A stretch of DNA of 11,172 bases, taken from JAZKFP01 sp040386355. Lineage in GTDB: Bacteria > Pseudomonadota > Gammaproteobacteria > Pseudomonadales > UBA6940. The notes beneath the pieces are model-generated. The model had not been told where the DNA came from. It ran no database searches and saw only the letters and a list, made by a program, of their open reading frames with translations. Positions 1-6,388 of the stretch are shown here, one piece after another (positions within the stretch are counted from its first letter, which is position 1; each line of letters opens with the position of its first letter). Location: positions 1 to 11,172 of the forward strand of contig JAZKFP010000200.1 in the NCBI GenBank assembly GCA_040386355.1, read 5' to 3'. A program made the position numbers and the translations under genes.

Positions 1-597
1 GATGAATTTCGTATCGATTTCCCAATAACTCCTTTAGCAATTGAACAAAAAAAATCAGCTGCAGAAATCAAAAATTTACTGGTAGAAAAACTCCATGAAG
101 TTCGAAAAGAGAAATTGCAGCACATTAATAAAGAACGTTGGAATCAACTGAGCCGCGAAATTATTCTTGGCACCTTAGATCGATTGTGGCGTGAGCATTT
201 GTTGCTGATGGACTATCTGCGTCAAGGTATCCATTTACGTGGCTACGCGCAGAAAAATCCGAAGCAAGAATATAAAAGAGAATCCCATGACTTGTTTCAA
301 CAATTATTAACGCGCATGAAGCATGAAATTATCCGTACATTATCTTCAATACAAATACAAACGGCTTCTGAGGCTGATTTACTTGCTCACCAAAGGCAAC
401 AACGTATTGAAGAAGATCAATTGAGCTTCTCACATCCTGATGCATCAACATTAAATAATGATGAGTCAAGTTTGGATGTAGAATCTGAAACAAAAGCTGA
501 ACCATTACGTGCAGGCCCAAAGGTTGGACGTAATCAGCCCTGTCCTTGCGGTTCAGGAAAAAAATATAAACAATGTCACGGTCAGTTAGTTAATTAA
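1..597 (+). CDS. secA: Protein translocase ATPase SecA, C-terminal fragment (5' end outside window)
   Basis: SecA is the cytoplasmic ATPase motor that drives preproteins through SecYEG. Only the last 198 codons are present; the reading frame is open from base 1 with no start, so the gene begins upstream. The fragment holds the end of the helical wing/scaffold region, with the highly conserved block LRQGIHLRGYAQKNPKQEYK at visible residues 73-92. A variable acidic linker follows, then the C-terminal zinc-binding tail (CPCGSGKKYKQCH: C181, C183, C192, H193 of the fragment), which in the family binds Zn and contacts SecB and phospholipid. The ending QLVN-stop looks intact. argJ starts 17 bases downstream, so cotranscription is likely. 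Identification is essentially certain from the two motifs. Confidence 0.97.
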   Translation, partial: DEFRIDFPITPLAIEQKKSAAEIKNLLVEKLHEVRKEKLQHINKERWNQLSREIILGTLDRLWREHLLLMDYLRQGIHLRGYAQKNPKQEYKRESHDLFQQLLTRMKHEIIRTLSSIQIQTASEADLLAHQRQQRIEEDQLSFSHPDASTLNNDESSLDVESETKAEPLRAGPKVGRNQPCPCGSGKKYKQCHGQLVN

Positions 598-614
598 GCG
601 AGTAGGTTGCGACG

Positions 615-1820
615 GTGAATCAAGATTTGATAACAAGTATTAAAGGTGTACGGATTGCAGCAATTGCGGCTGAAATTCGAAAACCAAATCGTCTGGATTT
701 AACGTTGTTTGAGTTAGCAAAAGAATCAGTGTGTGCGATTTGTACAACTAAAAATACTTTTCCTGCAGCGCCTATTCTTATTGCGCGCCAACATTTATCG
801 CAACAAATGCCGAGCTATTGGTTAATTAATACAGGATATGCGAATGCTGGTACAGGAAATCTAGGTGAGCAGGATGCTATGCAAATATGTGATGCACTTG
901 CTGAAAAAACATTTGTCAAACGAAATGCAATCCTGCCTTTTTCCACCGGTATTATTGGTGAACGCTTACCTGTAACAAAAATATCAAATGCATTAGATGA
1001 ATTAATTCAAGATTTGCAACCGGATCATTGGAATAAAGCCGCGCAAGCCATATTAACGACTGACACTCATGCAAAATTATTTTCTGAATCCTGTACGTTA
1101 GGTGAAACCACAATATCACTTTTGGGAATTTCTAAAGGTGCGGGAATGATAAAACCCAATATGGCAACCATGTTAAGTTTTATCGCAACGGATCTTGCTA
1201 TAGATCAATTTTTATTAACTAATGTTTTACGCAGAGTTGTAGATCAGACATTTAATCGCATTACAATTGATGGTGATACTTCAACGAATGATGCAGTTGC
1301 TTTGGTTGCCACTAAGCAATCGAATATGGATCCAATTATTTCTGCAGAAGATGATCGCTTACCATTATTTGAATATTCATTAAACGCACTATGTTTAAAA
1401 TTAGCTTTAGCAATTGTCAAAGACGGTGAAGGCGTTACTAAATGCGTCTTCATTGAAGTAAAAGGTGGCCGTGATAAAAATGAATGTCAGCAAGTTGCAG
1501 AAGCAATTGCGCATTCTCCATTAGTAAAAACAGCCTGGTACGCTTCTGATCCAAATTGGGGGCGTATGTTAGCAGCAATTGGAAGAAGTGGAATAGATGA
1601 TCTTGATCCAAGTGGAGTGGAGTTAGATTTAGATGATGTAGCAGTCGTACGTGCTGGTGCAGTTGCAAATCATTATGAAGAAAAACATGCTGCTGACGTT
1701 CTGCAAAAAAATGAATTTACTGTGTCGGTTCGATTAGGTCGTGGAAATGCAATATATAGTTTATGGACAACTGATTTAAGTCATGCCTATGTTTCGATTA
1801 ACGCAGACTATCGAAGTTAG
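615..1820 (+). CDS. argJ: Glutamate N-acetyltransferase / ornithine acetyltransferase ArgJ
   Basis: ArgJ moves the acetyl group from N2-acetylornithine to glutamate in the cyclic arginine pathway; bifunctional forms also acetylate glutamate from acetyl-CoA. The 401-aa length matches the family. Visible signatures are the oxyanion-hole region PFSTGIIGE (T111-G112), the self-cleavage and active-site motif KGAGMIKPNMATMLSF with nucleophile Thr185 directly after Ala184, the IDGDTSTND block at about 218-226, SDPNWGRMLAA near residue 315, and the C-terminal INADYRS. The precursor should autocleave between A184 and T185 into alpha and beta chains. The start is GTG at 615 with AGTAGG at 601-606, 8 bases upstream. 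Mono- versus bifunctional activity cannot be told from sequence alone. No other arg genes are in the window. Confidence 0.96.
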   Translation: MNQDLITSIKGVRIAAIAAEIRKPNRLDLTLFELAKESVCAICTTKNTFPAAPILIARQHLSQQMPSYWLINTGYANAGTGNLGEQDAMQICDALAEKTFVKRNAILPFSTGIIGERLPVTKISNALDELIQDLQPDHWNKAAQAILTTDTHAKLFSESCTLGETTISLLGISKGAGMIKPNMATMLSFIATDLAIDQFLLTNVLRRVVDQTFNRITIDGDTSTNDAVALVATKQSNMDPIISAEDDRLPLFEYSLNALCLKLALAIVKDGEGVTKCVFIEVKGGRDKNECQQVAEAIAHSPLVKTAWYASDPNWGRMLAAIGRSGIDDLDPSGVELDLDDVAVVRAGAVANHYEEKHAADVLQKNEFTVSVRLGRGNAIYSLWTTDLSHAYVSINADYRS

Positions 1821-1872
1821 TGATCAAAATTAACCATTTAAATTTAGAATTAAAATTGATTGCCTGCGTTAA
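1798..1872. terminator. Nested inverted repeats between convergent argJ and NUDIX gene, possible bidirectional terminator
   Basis: A perfect 9-bp inverted repeat has one arm at 1798-1806 (TTAACGCAG, inside the argJ 3' end) and the other at 1864-1872 (CTGCGTTAA). Inside it is a second imperfect repeat, 1823-1833 with 1850-1860, with 2 mismatches in 11. On the plus strand T-rich sequence follows (TTTATCCTTTTT). The position between two converging stop codons fits a shared terminator, but the loops are long and there is no compact GC-rich stem. Confidence 0.25.
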
Positions 1873-1875
1873 GGT

Positions 1876-2454
1876 TTATCCTTTTTCTACAACTGTTTTA
1901 CCAATAGATCCTTTAGCATGATCCTCTAAAATATCTAACATACGAATTGGAAAAAAACTTGTTTTGGAATCTTCAATAAACAGCTGTATTGTGCGCTTCA
2001 CAGTCATGAACGCCATTTCATTCCATGGCAAATCTTCAATAGCAAATAACTTCGTTTCTAAACTTTCGACACCAACGCCATATTCTCCATTTTTTACCGT
2101 GCCTTTAAAAAATAAATATACCTGACTAATGTGTGGTAAATTATAAATACAGTACAAGCCCTCCATATCAATACGTGCACACGCTTCTTCCCATGTTTCA
2201 CGTTGAGCAGCTTCTGGAGTTGTTTCACCATTTTCCATAAATCCAGCAGGCAAGGTCCACAATCCTAAACGCGGTTGAATTGCACGTCGACACATTAATA
2301 TTTTTCCTTCATAAATGGGTAACGTCCCACAAATGATTTTTGGATTTTGATAATGAACTGTTTTACAAACGTTGCAAACGTAGCGTAAACGCGTATCACC
2401 TTCAGGAATAATATAAGGAAGGTTGCCTTCACCGCAGTGACTGCAAAATTTCAT
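1876..2454 (-). CDS. NUDIX hydrolase with N-terminal zinc ribbon
   Basis: NUDIX hydrolases cleave nucleoside diphosphates linked to another moiety; the exact substrate here is unknown. Numbered from the start chosen (192 aa), residues 4-30 form a zinc ribbon (C4-x2-C7 ... C27-x2-C30) followed by HYQNPK, typical of the Nudix_N_2 type. The NUDIX box is G71-x5-E77-x7-R85-E86-x2-E89-E90 within LPAGFMENGE and AAQRETWEEA, so the metal-binding glutamates are intact. The Gly normally following the EEx step is Cys92 (EEACARI), an unusual substitution. I chose ATG at 2454 because GAGAG lies just upstream and the family begins MKFCSxCG; the ATG seven codons earlier (2475) has no ribosome site. The gene converges on argJ. 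From memory, secA-argJ-NUDIX neighbourhoods occur in Legionella and Coxiella relatives. Confidence 0.93.
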   Translation of the reverse strand: MKFCSHCGEGNLPYIIPEGDTRLRYVCNVCKTVHYQNPKIICGTLPIYEGKILMCRRAIQPRLGLWTLPAGFMENGETTPEAAQRETWEEACARIDMEGLYCIYNLPHISQVYLFFKGTVKNGEYGVGVESLETKLFAIEDLPWNEMAFMTVKRTIQLFIEDSKTSFFPIRMLDILEDHAKGSIGKTVVEKG

Positions 2455-2481
2455 AAGCGTACTCTCGTTTCTCATTTAAAT

Positions 2482-2511
2482 GTTATAAGTTAAAGTTTTA
2501 AATACCACCAA
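2482..2511 (-). promoter_or_regulatory. Candidate sigma70 promoter for the NUDIX gene
   Basis: Reading the minus strand, TTGGTG (2511-2506) and TATAAC (2487-2482) are separated by 18 bases, and TATAAC lies 27 bases upstream of the ATG at 2454. The -10 is a good match (5/6) and the -35 is weak. The surrounding 2476-2634 stretch is very AT-rich, which produces chance matches. Confidence 0.35.
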
Positions 2512-2634
2512 ATTTAACATAGAGACGATACTATAGAATTCAAACAAAAGTGAAAAAATAAAGGATTAAATAATTATGAATCGGATAATTTGAAGTGTTT
2601 AAAAAGAAGTTAAGAACCAAATATTAATCATATA

Positions 2635-2661
2635 AAGTGAGTTGTATCAAATAACTCACTT
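2635..2661 (-). terminator. Hairpin downstream of the DUF3135-type gene
   Basis: AAGTGAGTT (2635-2643) pairs perfectly with AACTCACTT (2653-2661) around a 9-base loop. The stem begins 5 bases after the stop codon of the gene at 2667 on the minus strand. The downstream minus-strand sequence is AT-rich (TATATGATTAAT) but lacks a solid T-run, so this is a likely but not ideal intrinsic terminator. It would also insulate the NUDIX gene. Confidence 0.6.
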
Positions 2662-2666
2662 CGACA

Positions 2667-3122
2667 TTATGCTTTTTCGACGGTACTATGTTGACGCTTA
2701 AAAGGTACAACTGTTGTTTTAGATGTTTGCTCTTGAACTGATGATTGGGGTAAATGCACTCGTATCGAAGTCTTTTCTTTGTTTTTTACGGTAGCTAAAG
2801 AATTTTTATCAAATCGATTTGGGTTAAGTGATTTTCTAAATTCAGAAAGTTGTGAGGATTGTGCAGCATTTAATGCTTCGCGTAATTGGCCAAAAGATTG
2901 GTGCATCATTTCAGAAATCTGCATACAGGCCGCAATAGGGGTTTTGGCTTTTTCCCGAACCATATCTACTTTAAATTGTAAGCCACGAAGTTTTCGTTTA
3001 TGAATTTCTGGAGCATCATTGATTAAAGCTTCAACGCTGGCCTTACGAAGATTTTCAAGTGCTTGCGGATTTTCTTTGGCCAGACGTAATAATTCGTCAA
3101 AATCTGGTAAATCAGGTCCCAT
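2667..3122 (-). CDS. DUF3135-type protein of unknown function
   Basis: This 151-aa soluble protein has no signal peptide or membrane segment. The first ~85 residues match what I recall of the uncharacterised DUF3135 family: PDFDELLRLA at 6-15, NPQALENLR at 18-26, a RKLRGLQFKVDMVREKAKTP block at about 43-62, and the conserved ACMQISEMMHQSFGQL at about 65-80. This part is predicted helical. The last ~65 residues are low-complexity, Ser/Thr/Lys-rich and probably disordered. The ATG at 3122 has AGGAG at the right distance (AGGAGCTAGTATG), so the start is secure. The gene is alone between two hairpins and is probably monocistronic. Function is not known and no enzyme motif is visible. Confidence 0.82.
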   Translation of the reverse strand: MGPDLPDFDELLRLAKENPQALENLRKASVEALINDAPEIHKRKLRGLQFKVDMVREKAKTPIAACMQISEMMHQSFGQLREALNAAQSSQLSEFRKSLNPNRFDKNSLATVKNKEKTSIRVHLPQSSVQEQTSKTTVVPFKRQHSTVEKA

Positions 3123-3141
3123 ACTAGCTCCTCATTAATTC

Positions 3142-3161
3142 AACATTGTTCAATCAATGTT
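3142..3161. repeat. Perfect 7-bp inverted repeat just upstream of the DUF3135-type gene
   Basis: AACATTG (3142-3148) and CAATGTT (3155-3161) flank TTCAAT. The repeat sits 19 bases before the start codon, just upstream of the AGGAG ribosome site, where it could be an operator or a 5'-UTR hairpin. An 8-bp palindrome, GTTTAAAC (3159-3166), overlaps its upstream edge. Confidence 0.45.
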
Positions 3162-3232
3162 TAAACGTTATGAGGCTGATTCTATCGTTTAGTCAGGCAA
3201 CACTGGAAACAATTTGTTTCTGGTATGTATAA

Positions 3233-3390
3233 GAAGATGAGAAAATGTTGACTTATATCTATCCCATAATGATCTTCAATATTGTTATCTGCGCTCTTCA
3301 CCTGCTTACGTACTTAGCGGTATGCTCCCGCGGGACTCATTCACTATTGCCTCATTGAAAACCATTTTGCGTTAGGTATATTAGGTTTAA
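3233..3390. repeat. Non-coding block resembling a dispersed intergenic repeat
   Basis: The gap 3123-3453 contains no credible gene. Its centre is richer in G and C than the other gaps and contains a run of palindromes: CAATATTG (3277-3284), TACGTA (3307-3312) and TCCCGCGGGA (3326-3335). Read on the minus strand it includes GAGTCCCGCGGGAGCATA, then GGTGAAGAGCGCAGATAACA and TTGAAGATCATTATGGGATA. That composition reminds me, from memory only, of repeated intergenic elements in Legionella/Coxiella-type genomes. There is no second copy in the window, so the repeat nature is inference and the edges are approximate. Confidence 0.35.
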
Positions 3391-3407
3391 AAAATTATTT
3401 TAATAAA

Positions 3408-3438
3408 GATGAGAAGCTGAAAAAATCAGCTTCTCATC
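3408..3438 (-). terminator. Strong intrinsic terminator of the ribbon-helix-helix gene
   Basis: GATGAGAAGCTGA (3408-3420) and TCAGCTTCTCATC (3426-3438) form a perfect 13-bp stem around a 5-base loop (AAAAA on plus). It starts 15 bases after the stop codon of the gene at 3454 on the minus strand. On that strand it is followed by TTTATTAAAATAATTTTTTA, a T-rich tract. Confidence 0.85.
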
Positions 3439-3453
3439 CAGACGCAGTGATAT

Positions 3454-3810
3454 TTAGATAGTTTCGTTAGCGCTGTTGATGCCATTTTCTAAATTTAAAA
3501 TTTCAAAAAGAGCTTGACGCTTATTAGGAGACAACTGTCTAAAGCGTGCAATAATTGCTTCTTCCTGTGTTGATACTTCCAACGTTGTTTTACCACCTGC
3601 CTCAAGTTTGGTGCGGTCTTCATCAGTCATGAGCAATGGCTCGGCTTTCAAACTGTTTTCTAACCGCGCAACAATTTCTGAGTTCATGCTTCTGTGATAG
3701 TTTCTTGCAACTTTTGCAATCACAGAACGTAAACCGTCCGGTAAACGAACAACGAATTTGTCTGCGGCGCGACTTCCTTGCTTGTCTTTTTCATCGATAT
3801 CCAGGTTCAT
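3454..3810 (-). CDS. Arc-like ribbon-helix-helix DNA-binding protein
   Basis: Arc-family proteins are small dimeric transcriptional regulators that insert a two-stranded beta ribbon into the DNA major groove. From ATG at 3810 the product is 118 aa. The ribbon is DKFVVRLP (17-24), helix A is about 25-38, and HRSMNSEIVARLENSL (39-54) is the hallmark turn and helix B. A linker leads to a helical tail (FRQLSPNKRQALFEIL, 90-105) that may aid oligomerisation. The start was chosen because the family begins just before the ribbon and GGTGGAA lies directly upstream; the frame stays open for 57 more codons with possible starts at 3981 and 3900, but those residues look unrelated. It is monocistronic, with a strong terminator. 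Palindromes in its leader suggest autoregulation. Targets are unknown. Confidence 0.88.
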   Translation of the reverse strand: MNLDIDEKDKQGSRAADKFVVRLPDGLRSVIAKVARNYHRSMNSEIVARLENSLKAEPLLMTDEDRTKLEAGGKTTLEVSTQEEAIIARFRQLSPNKRQALFEILNLENGINSANETI

Positions 3811-3842
3811 ATGATTCCACCGTCTCTCCAATGTGACTGACA

Positions 3843-3858
3843 CTGGCCTGCTGGCCAG
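3843..3858. promoter_or_regulatory. GC-rich 16-bp palindrome in the RHH leader, candidate operator
   Basis: CTGGCC (3843-3848), TGCT, GGCCAG (3853-3858) is a perfect inverted repeat in an otherwise AT-rich gap, 33 bases upstream of the RHH start codon. A second small palindrome, AGACTGTCT, follows at 3862-3870. Short symmetric sites like these are what an autoregulating RHH protein would bind, but no binding is demonstrated. Confidence 0.4.
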
Positions 3859-3898
3859 CCTTAGACTGTCTGTGAGTAAAAAATTAAATTCTATTTTC

Positions 3899-3913
3899 AT
3901 CGAATAAATCGAT
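3899..3913. promoter_or_regulatory. ATCGA-n5-TCGAT inverted repeat in the likely RHH promoter
   Basis: ATCGA (3899-3903) and TCGAT (3909-3913) flank ATAAA. On the minus strand this sits between TTGCCT (a possible -35 at 3919-3914) and AT-rich sequence AAAATAGAAT, so it would lie across the promoter spacer. The -10 match is not clear. Confidence 0.3.
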
Positions 3914-4090
3914 AGGCAATAGATAAAAAAATTTTTACCTCTTAAGTTTAGCGATAGTAATCCACACAAAATGGTTTTCACTACGAATTACTTTCAGACT
4001 TAACTCCAACTCGATTTCCTTAACCTTTAATTTTGAAAAAATAGTTTTAACTAAATTCTCAACTGCAAAAAGACTGCAAAGGAGGCAAAA

Positions 4091-4162
4091 ATGAAGTTTG
4101 ATACGTCACTAATCTTTAGGATAGTTTTTAATACATCCGAAGTTAGCGAAGTAATAGGTTAA
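4091..4162 (+). CDS. Possible 23-aa small protein or leader peptide
   Basis: An ATG at 4091 follows AAAGGAGG (4078-4085) at a spacing of 5 bases, one of the best Shine-Dalgarno matches in the window. The frame codes 23 residues, MKFDTSLIFRIVF then NTSEVSEVIG, and ends at TAA 4160-4162. The peptide has a short hydrophobic middle and an acidic end; it is not a clear transmembrane toxin and I recognise no family. It is the only plus-strand candidate between minus-strand genes. No convincing promoter is visible (TTGAAA at 4034-4039 is a weak -35), and no downstream plus-strand gene exists for it to act as a leader for. It may be a real small gene or a chance ribosome site. Confidence 0.35.
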   Translation: MKFDTSLIFRIVFNTSEVSEVIG

Positions 4163-4226
4163 TACTATTTTGGTTACAGTCAAGTCAGAGTTGCATAATA
4201 GTTATTTTGAAATGAAAGTAACAGAA

Positions 4227-5003
4227 TTATTTTAGGCTTGTTGCTAACGGAAAAGTCGGATCTGCATGCCAATTTGTGACTTGATCATTTTCTAATTCAA
4301 TCCAACTTTTTTGAAAATATACCCGAGAACCTTGAGTACGATCGGGAGAGCCGTGAATATGCATAACTTCTGATAAGGAGCTTCCAAACGTAAAATTTTT
4401 TCCTGAACTTAAACTACTAGCTTGTAAAAATCTTTTTTTTTGAGTGGAAACTTTATGAGAATCGTATGTTAAGTTTGCATCTCTAACACCATAAATTCCT
4501 GAAGATTGAAAAGAACCTTGCATCGATTCTGTTGGCGCTTTAGCAGTGGGTGGATTTTCCACAATGAGATAAGCGGCAATAAGCATTGAGATTAGAAACC
4601 ACAAAAAATAACGGAAGCCTTTTCGCATTTCTCCATCTCGCGTACGACGATTGCGTGAGTGCGAAAATTTTTGCTGACGAACGGTAGAGCGAAATGCGAA
4701 ATTCGTTTCACTTGAAGTAGGAGGAGCTGTAGTTACGTTCAAAATATCGGATTGAGAGCGGTGTTTAAGACGTGGTGGTAATTGTCCATGAATTTTAAAA
4801 TACTCTTCGAAAACACGAAATGCTTGCGTAATTGTTTTAAAAGTAAGTGTGGCTTGATCGTGTTCAGCAGAGCCTGGTTGATATCGATCGGGATGATGCT
4901 GTTGTGCTTTCCGTTTGAAAGATTTGCGCAGGTCATCCCAGGAAGCATTAGCATCCAGTTCTAATAATTCATAATAATTGTCAATATCATGCGCACTGCT
5001 CAT
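4227..5003 (-). CDS. Membrane-anchored J-domain protein with periplasmic GSxxxEV-type domain
   Basis: J domains recruit and stimulate DnaK/Hsp70. Residues 8-70 are a J domain (NYYELLELDANASWDDLRKSFKR, HPD at 37-39, helix IV to FEEYF). There is no Gly/Phe region or zinc finger, so it is a type III J protein, not DnaJ. A basic stretch (RNRRTRDGEMRK, 117-128) precedes one transmembrane helix (about 130-148), putting the J domain in the cytoplasm. The rest is periplasmic and ends in a compact domain (204-247): FTFGSSLSEVMHIHGSPD, then VYFQKSWIELENDQVTNW. I recognise that pattern as a recurrent small domain but know no function. The start at 5003 has only a weak AGAG site. It lies 38 bases after the ligase/polymerase gene on the same strand, suggesting an operon. 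A run of nine A codes residues 187-190 (QKKR). Confidence 0.85.
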   Translation of the reverse strand: MSSAHDIDNYYELLELDANASWDDLRKSFKRKAQQHHPDRYQPGSAEHDQATLTFKTITQAFRVFEEYFKIHGQLPPRLKHRSQSDILNVTTAPPTSSETNFAFRSTVRQQKFSHSRNRRTRDGEMRKGFRYFLWFLISMLIAAYLIVENPPTAKAPTESMQGSFQSSGIYGVRDANLTYDSHKVSTQKKRFLQASSLSSGKNFTFGSSLSEVMHIHGSPDRTQGSRVYFQKSWIELENDQVTNWHADPTFPLATSLK

Positions 5004-5041
5004 GCCATAGATAATCTCTTTGAATACAAGCTACCAATAAT

Positions 5042-6388
5042 TTATTGAGCTTGACTCCGATTTGGTAAACGTATTCCAGGATGAAAACGTCGAAAACTTT
5101 TCTTCCTAGATCCATTATTAACTTTCTTCGCTAAGTTAGCAGAAGGTTCCGATAAACTATTCTTACCAAGATGGATCAATGCAGTGCATAGTCCAATGTA
5201 CATATAAACAAATGGTGTATAGCCTTGATTGCCAAAAAAACCATAAATTAAAAATCCAATTAAGGCAGTGATTGTACCAACTGCAATTGCTCGAATTGGA
5301 TGTCCTCGCTGAAACCTAGGATCTGATAATAATTGATATCCGTTATATAACGCATAACCAATCGACATTAAAAATAATCCTAAGCCAACAAAACCAGTTT
5401 CAGCCAAGATTTGAATAAATGTATTGTGCGAAGCTCGACCATGATAGCGATCCCACTGAAGAACACCAATTCCCCATATTGGATGACTTTTAGCCATATG
5501 CCATCCCTGTTCCCAAGCACGCTGCCGACCTTGAAAAGATGCATCGTTTTCATAATCAGAAATAGAATAAAATCGATCTTGGACTGGACCTGGCACCACG
5601 CTGAGAGCGCCAATACAAATAACACTTGCGATACCAACGATTAATGCTTTTTTAATAATATTGCCACCAAACCAAAGTACTAAAGTGACAATTGCCATGA
5701 TACCTAAAGTTGCCATACAGGTTCGAGAAAGTGTTAACAACATGCCTTCTACTAAAATTGCAGAGGCCGCAAGAATAGCCCCACGAATAATCCAACTTTT
5801 TATTCCAAAAATTAAACTGAAAGAATATGCCAAAGGAATAATCAAAATTGCACCAAACTCATTGGCATTAGCATAGCGAGCCCAGCCTTGAAGTCGGTAA
5901 CCTTCAACATCATTGCCATATCTAAAAGGACTTACTGGATCTGTCTTAAAGGAAGTAATTGCTTCAGAAGCCAACACTGCTGCTATTCCAATTGAAATAG
6001 CATATAAAATAAAAAATTTATTGGGAGTGTCGACTAATCTGGACGAGAAGTAATATACCAACATACTCGCACCCAGGGTCTGCATAATACTTATTGAGTC
6101 CAGCAGTGCAGCAATGAAAGTGCTAAATCCCCCGATTAAATAAAACCATAACAGTGTCTTATCCTGTTTCAGAGGGGTGGGAAAATTTGCAGGTTTGTTG
6201 ACAAGTAATCCAACAAACACAGCCCCACTTAAAAGAATAAAAGAGGGGAAAGTTTCAAAGCCAATAGCTCGATCTTGAAATCGAATAAATAGAGTAGCCA
6301 ATAGTCCAACCAATCCCCAGAATGGGCTGATTAGCGCAATTAGTACAGTTAATATGTGGTAAACAAAAGCAATCCAGAGTGGCATCAT
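5042..6388 (-). CDS. O-antigen ligase/polymerase family membrane protein (WaaL/Wzy-like)
   Basis: Members of this family (Wzy_C/O-antigen ligase) use undecaprenyl-linked glycans to polymerise O-units, attach O-antigen to lipid A-core, or glycosylate proteins at the periplasmic face of the inner membrane. The 448-aa product has about ten to twelve hydrophobic segments. Visible hallmarks are GWARYANANEFG (168-179), LTLSRT with Arg222, and the large periplasmic loop 263-325 containing GRQRAWEQGWHMAKSHPIWGIG (287-308) and ASHNTFIQILAETG with His321-Asn322. A basic tail of about 30 residues follows the last helix. The start is uncertain: ATG at 6388 is preferred, but TTG at 6403 is in frame and ATG 6385 adjacent; none has a good ribosome site. 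The flippase and glycosyltransferase nearby support a glycan role. Ligase, polymerase and protein-glycosylation functions cannot be separated by sequence. Confidence 0.87.
   Translation of the reverse strand: MMPLWIAFVYHILTVLIALISPFWGLVGLLATLFIRFQDRAIGFETFPSFILLSGAVFVGLLVNKPANFPTPLKQDKTLLWFYLIGGFSTFIAALLDSISIMQTLGASMLVYYFSSRLVDTPNKFFILYAISIGIAAVLASEAITSFKTDPVSPFRYGNDVEGYRLQGWARYANANEFGAILIIPLAYSFSLIFGIKSWIIRGAILAASAILVEGMLLTLSRTCMATLGIMAIVTLVLWFGGNIIKKALIVGIASVICIGALSVVPGPVQDRFYSISDYENDASFQGRQRAWEQGWHMAKSHPIWGIGVLQWDRYHGRASHNTFIQILAETGFVGLGLFLMSIGYALYNGYQLLSDPRFQRGHPIRAIAVGTITALIGFLIYGFFGNQGYTPFVYMYIGLCTALIHLGKNSLSEPSANLAKKVNNGSRKKSFRRFHPGIRLPNRSQAQ

Larger units (their letters stand above)
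3811..4226. other. Intergenic region between the RHH gene and the J-domain gene
   Basis: These 416 bases hold the leader and promoter region of the minus-strand RHH gene (about 3811-3985), a tiny plus-strand ORF with a strong ribosome site (4091-4162), and AT-rich sequence after the stop of the J-domain gene. I found no compact terminator hairpin for the J-domain gene in 4163-4226 and no RNA gene. Confidence 0.6.

Noticed and set aside
115..597. secA fragment starting at a TTG at 115
   Set aside because: The same frame is open back to base 1 and continues SecA-like sequence, so this is an internal codon of a gene cut by the window edge.
1244..1668. Minus-strand ORFs inside argJ
   Set aside because: They lie antisense to well-conserved ArgJ sequence, show low-complexity composition and match nothing recognisable.
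2452..2475. ATG at 2475 as the start of the NUDIX gene
   Set aside because: There is no ribosome site upstream, whereas ATG 2454 has GAGAG and matches the zinc-ribbon N-terminus.
2779..3003. Plus-strand ORF opposite the DUF3135-type gene
   Set aside because: It is antisense to the conserved DUF3135-type core and has no ribosome site.
3322..3375. Short plus-strand ORF starting MLPRDSF
   Set aside because: It has only 17 codons and no Shine-Dalgarno, and lies in the palindromic non-coding block.
4212..4235. ATG at 4212 followed by a 7-codon frame
   Set aside because: It is too short and lacks a ribosome site.
5380..5876. ORFs on both strands inside the ligase/polymerase gene
   Set aside because: They are alternate frames of a clear membrane protein gene with intact family motifs.
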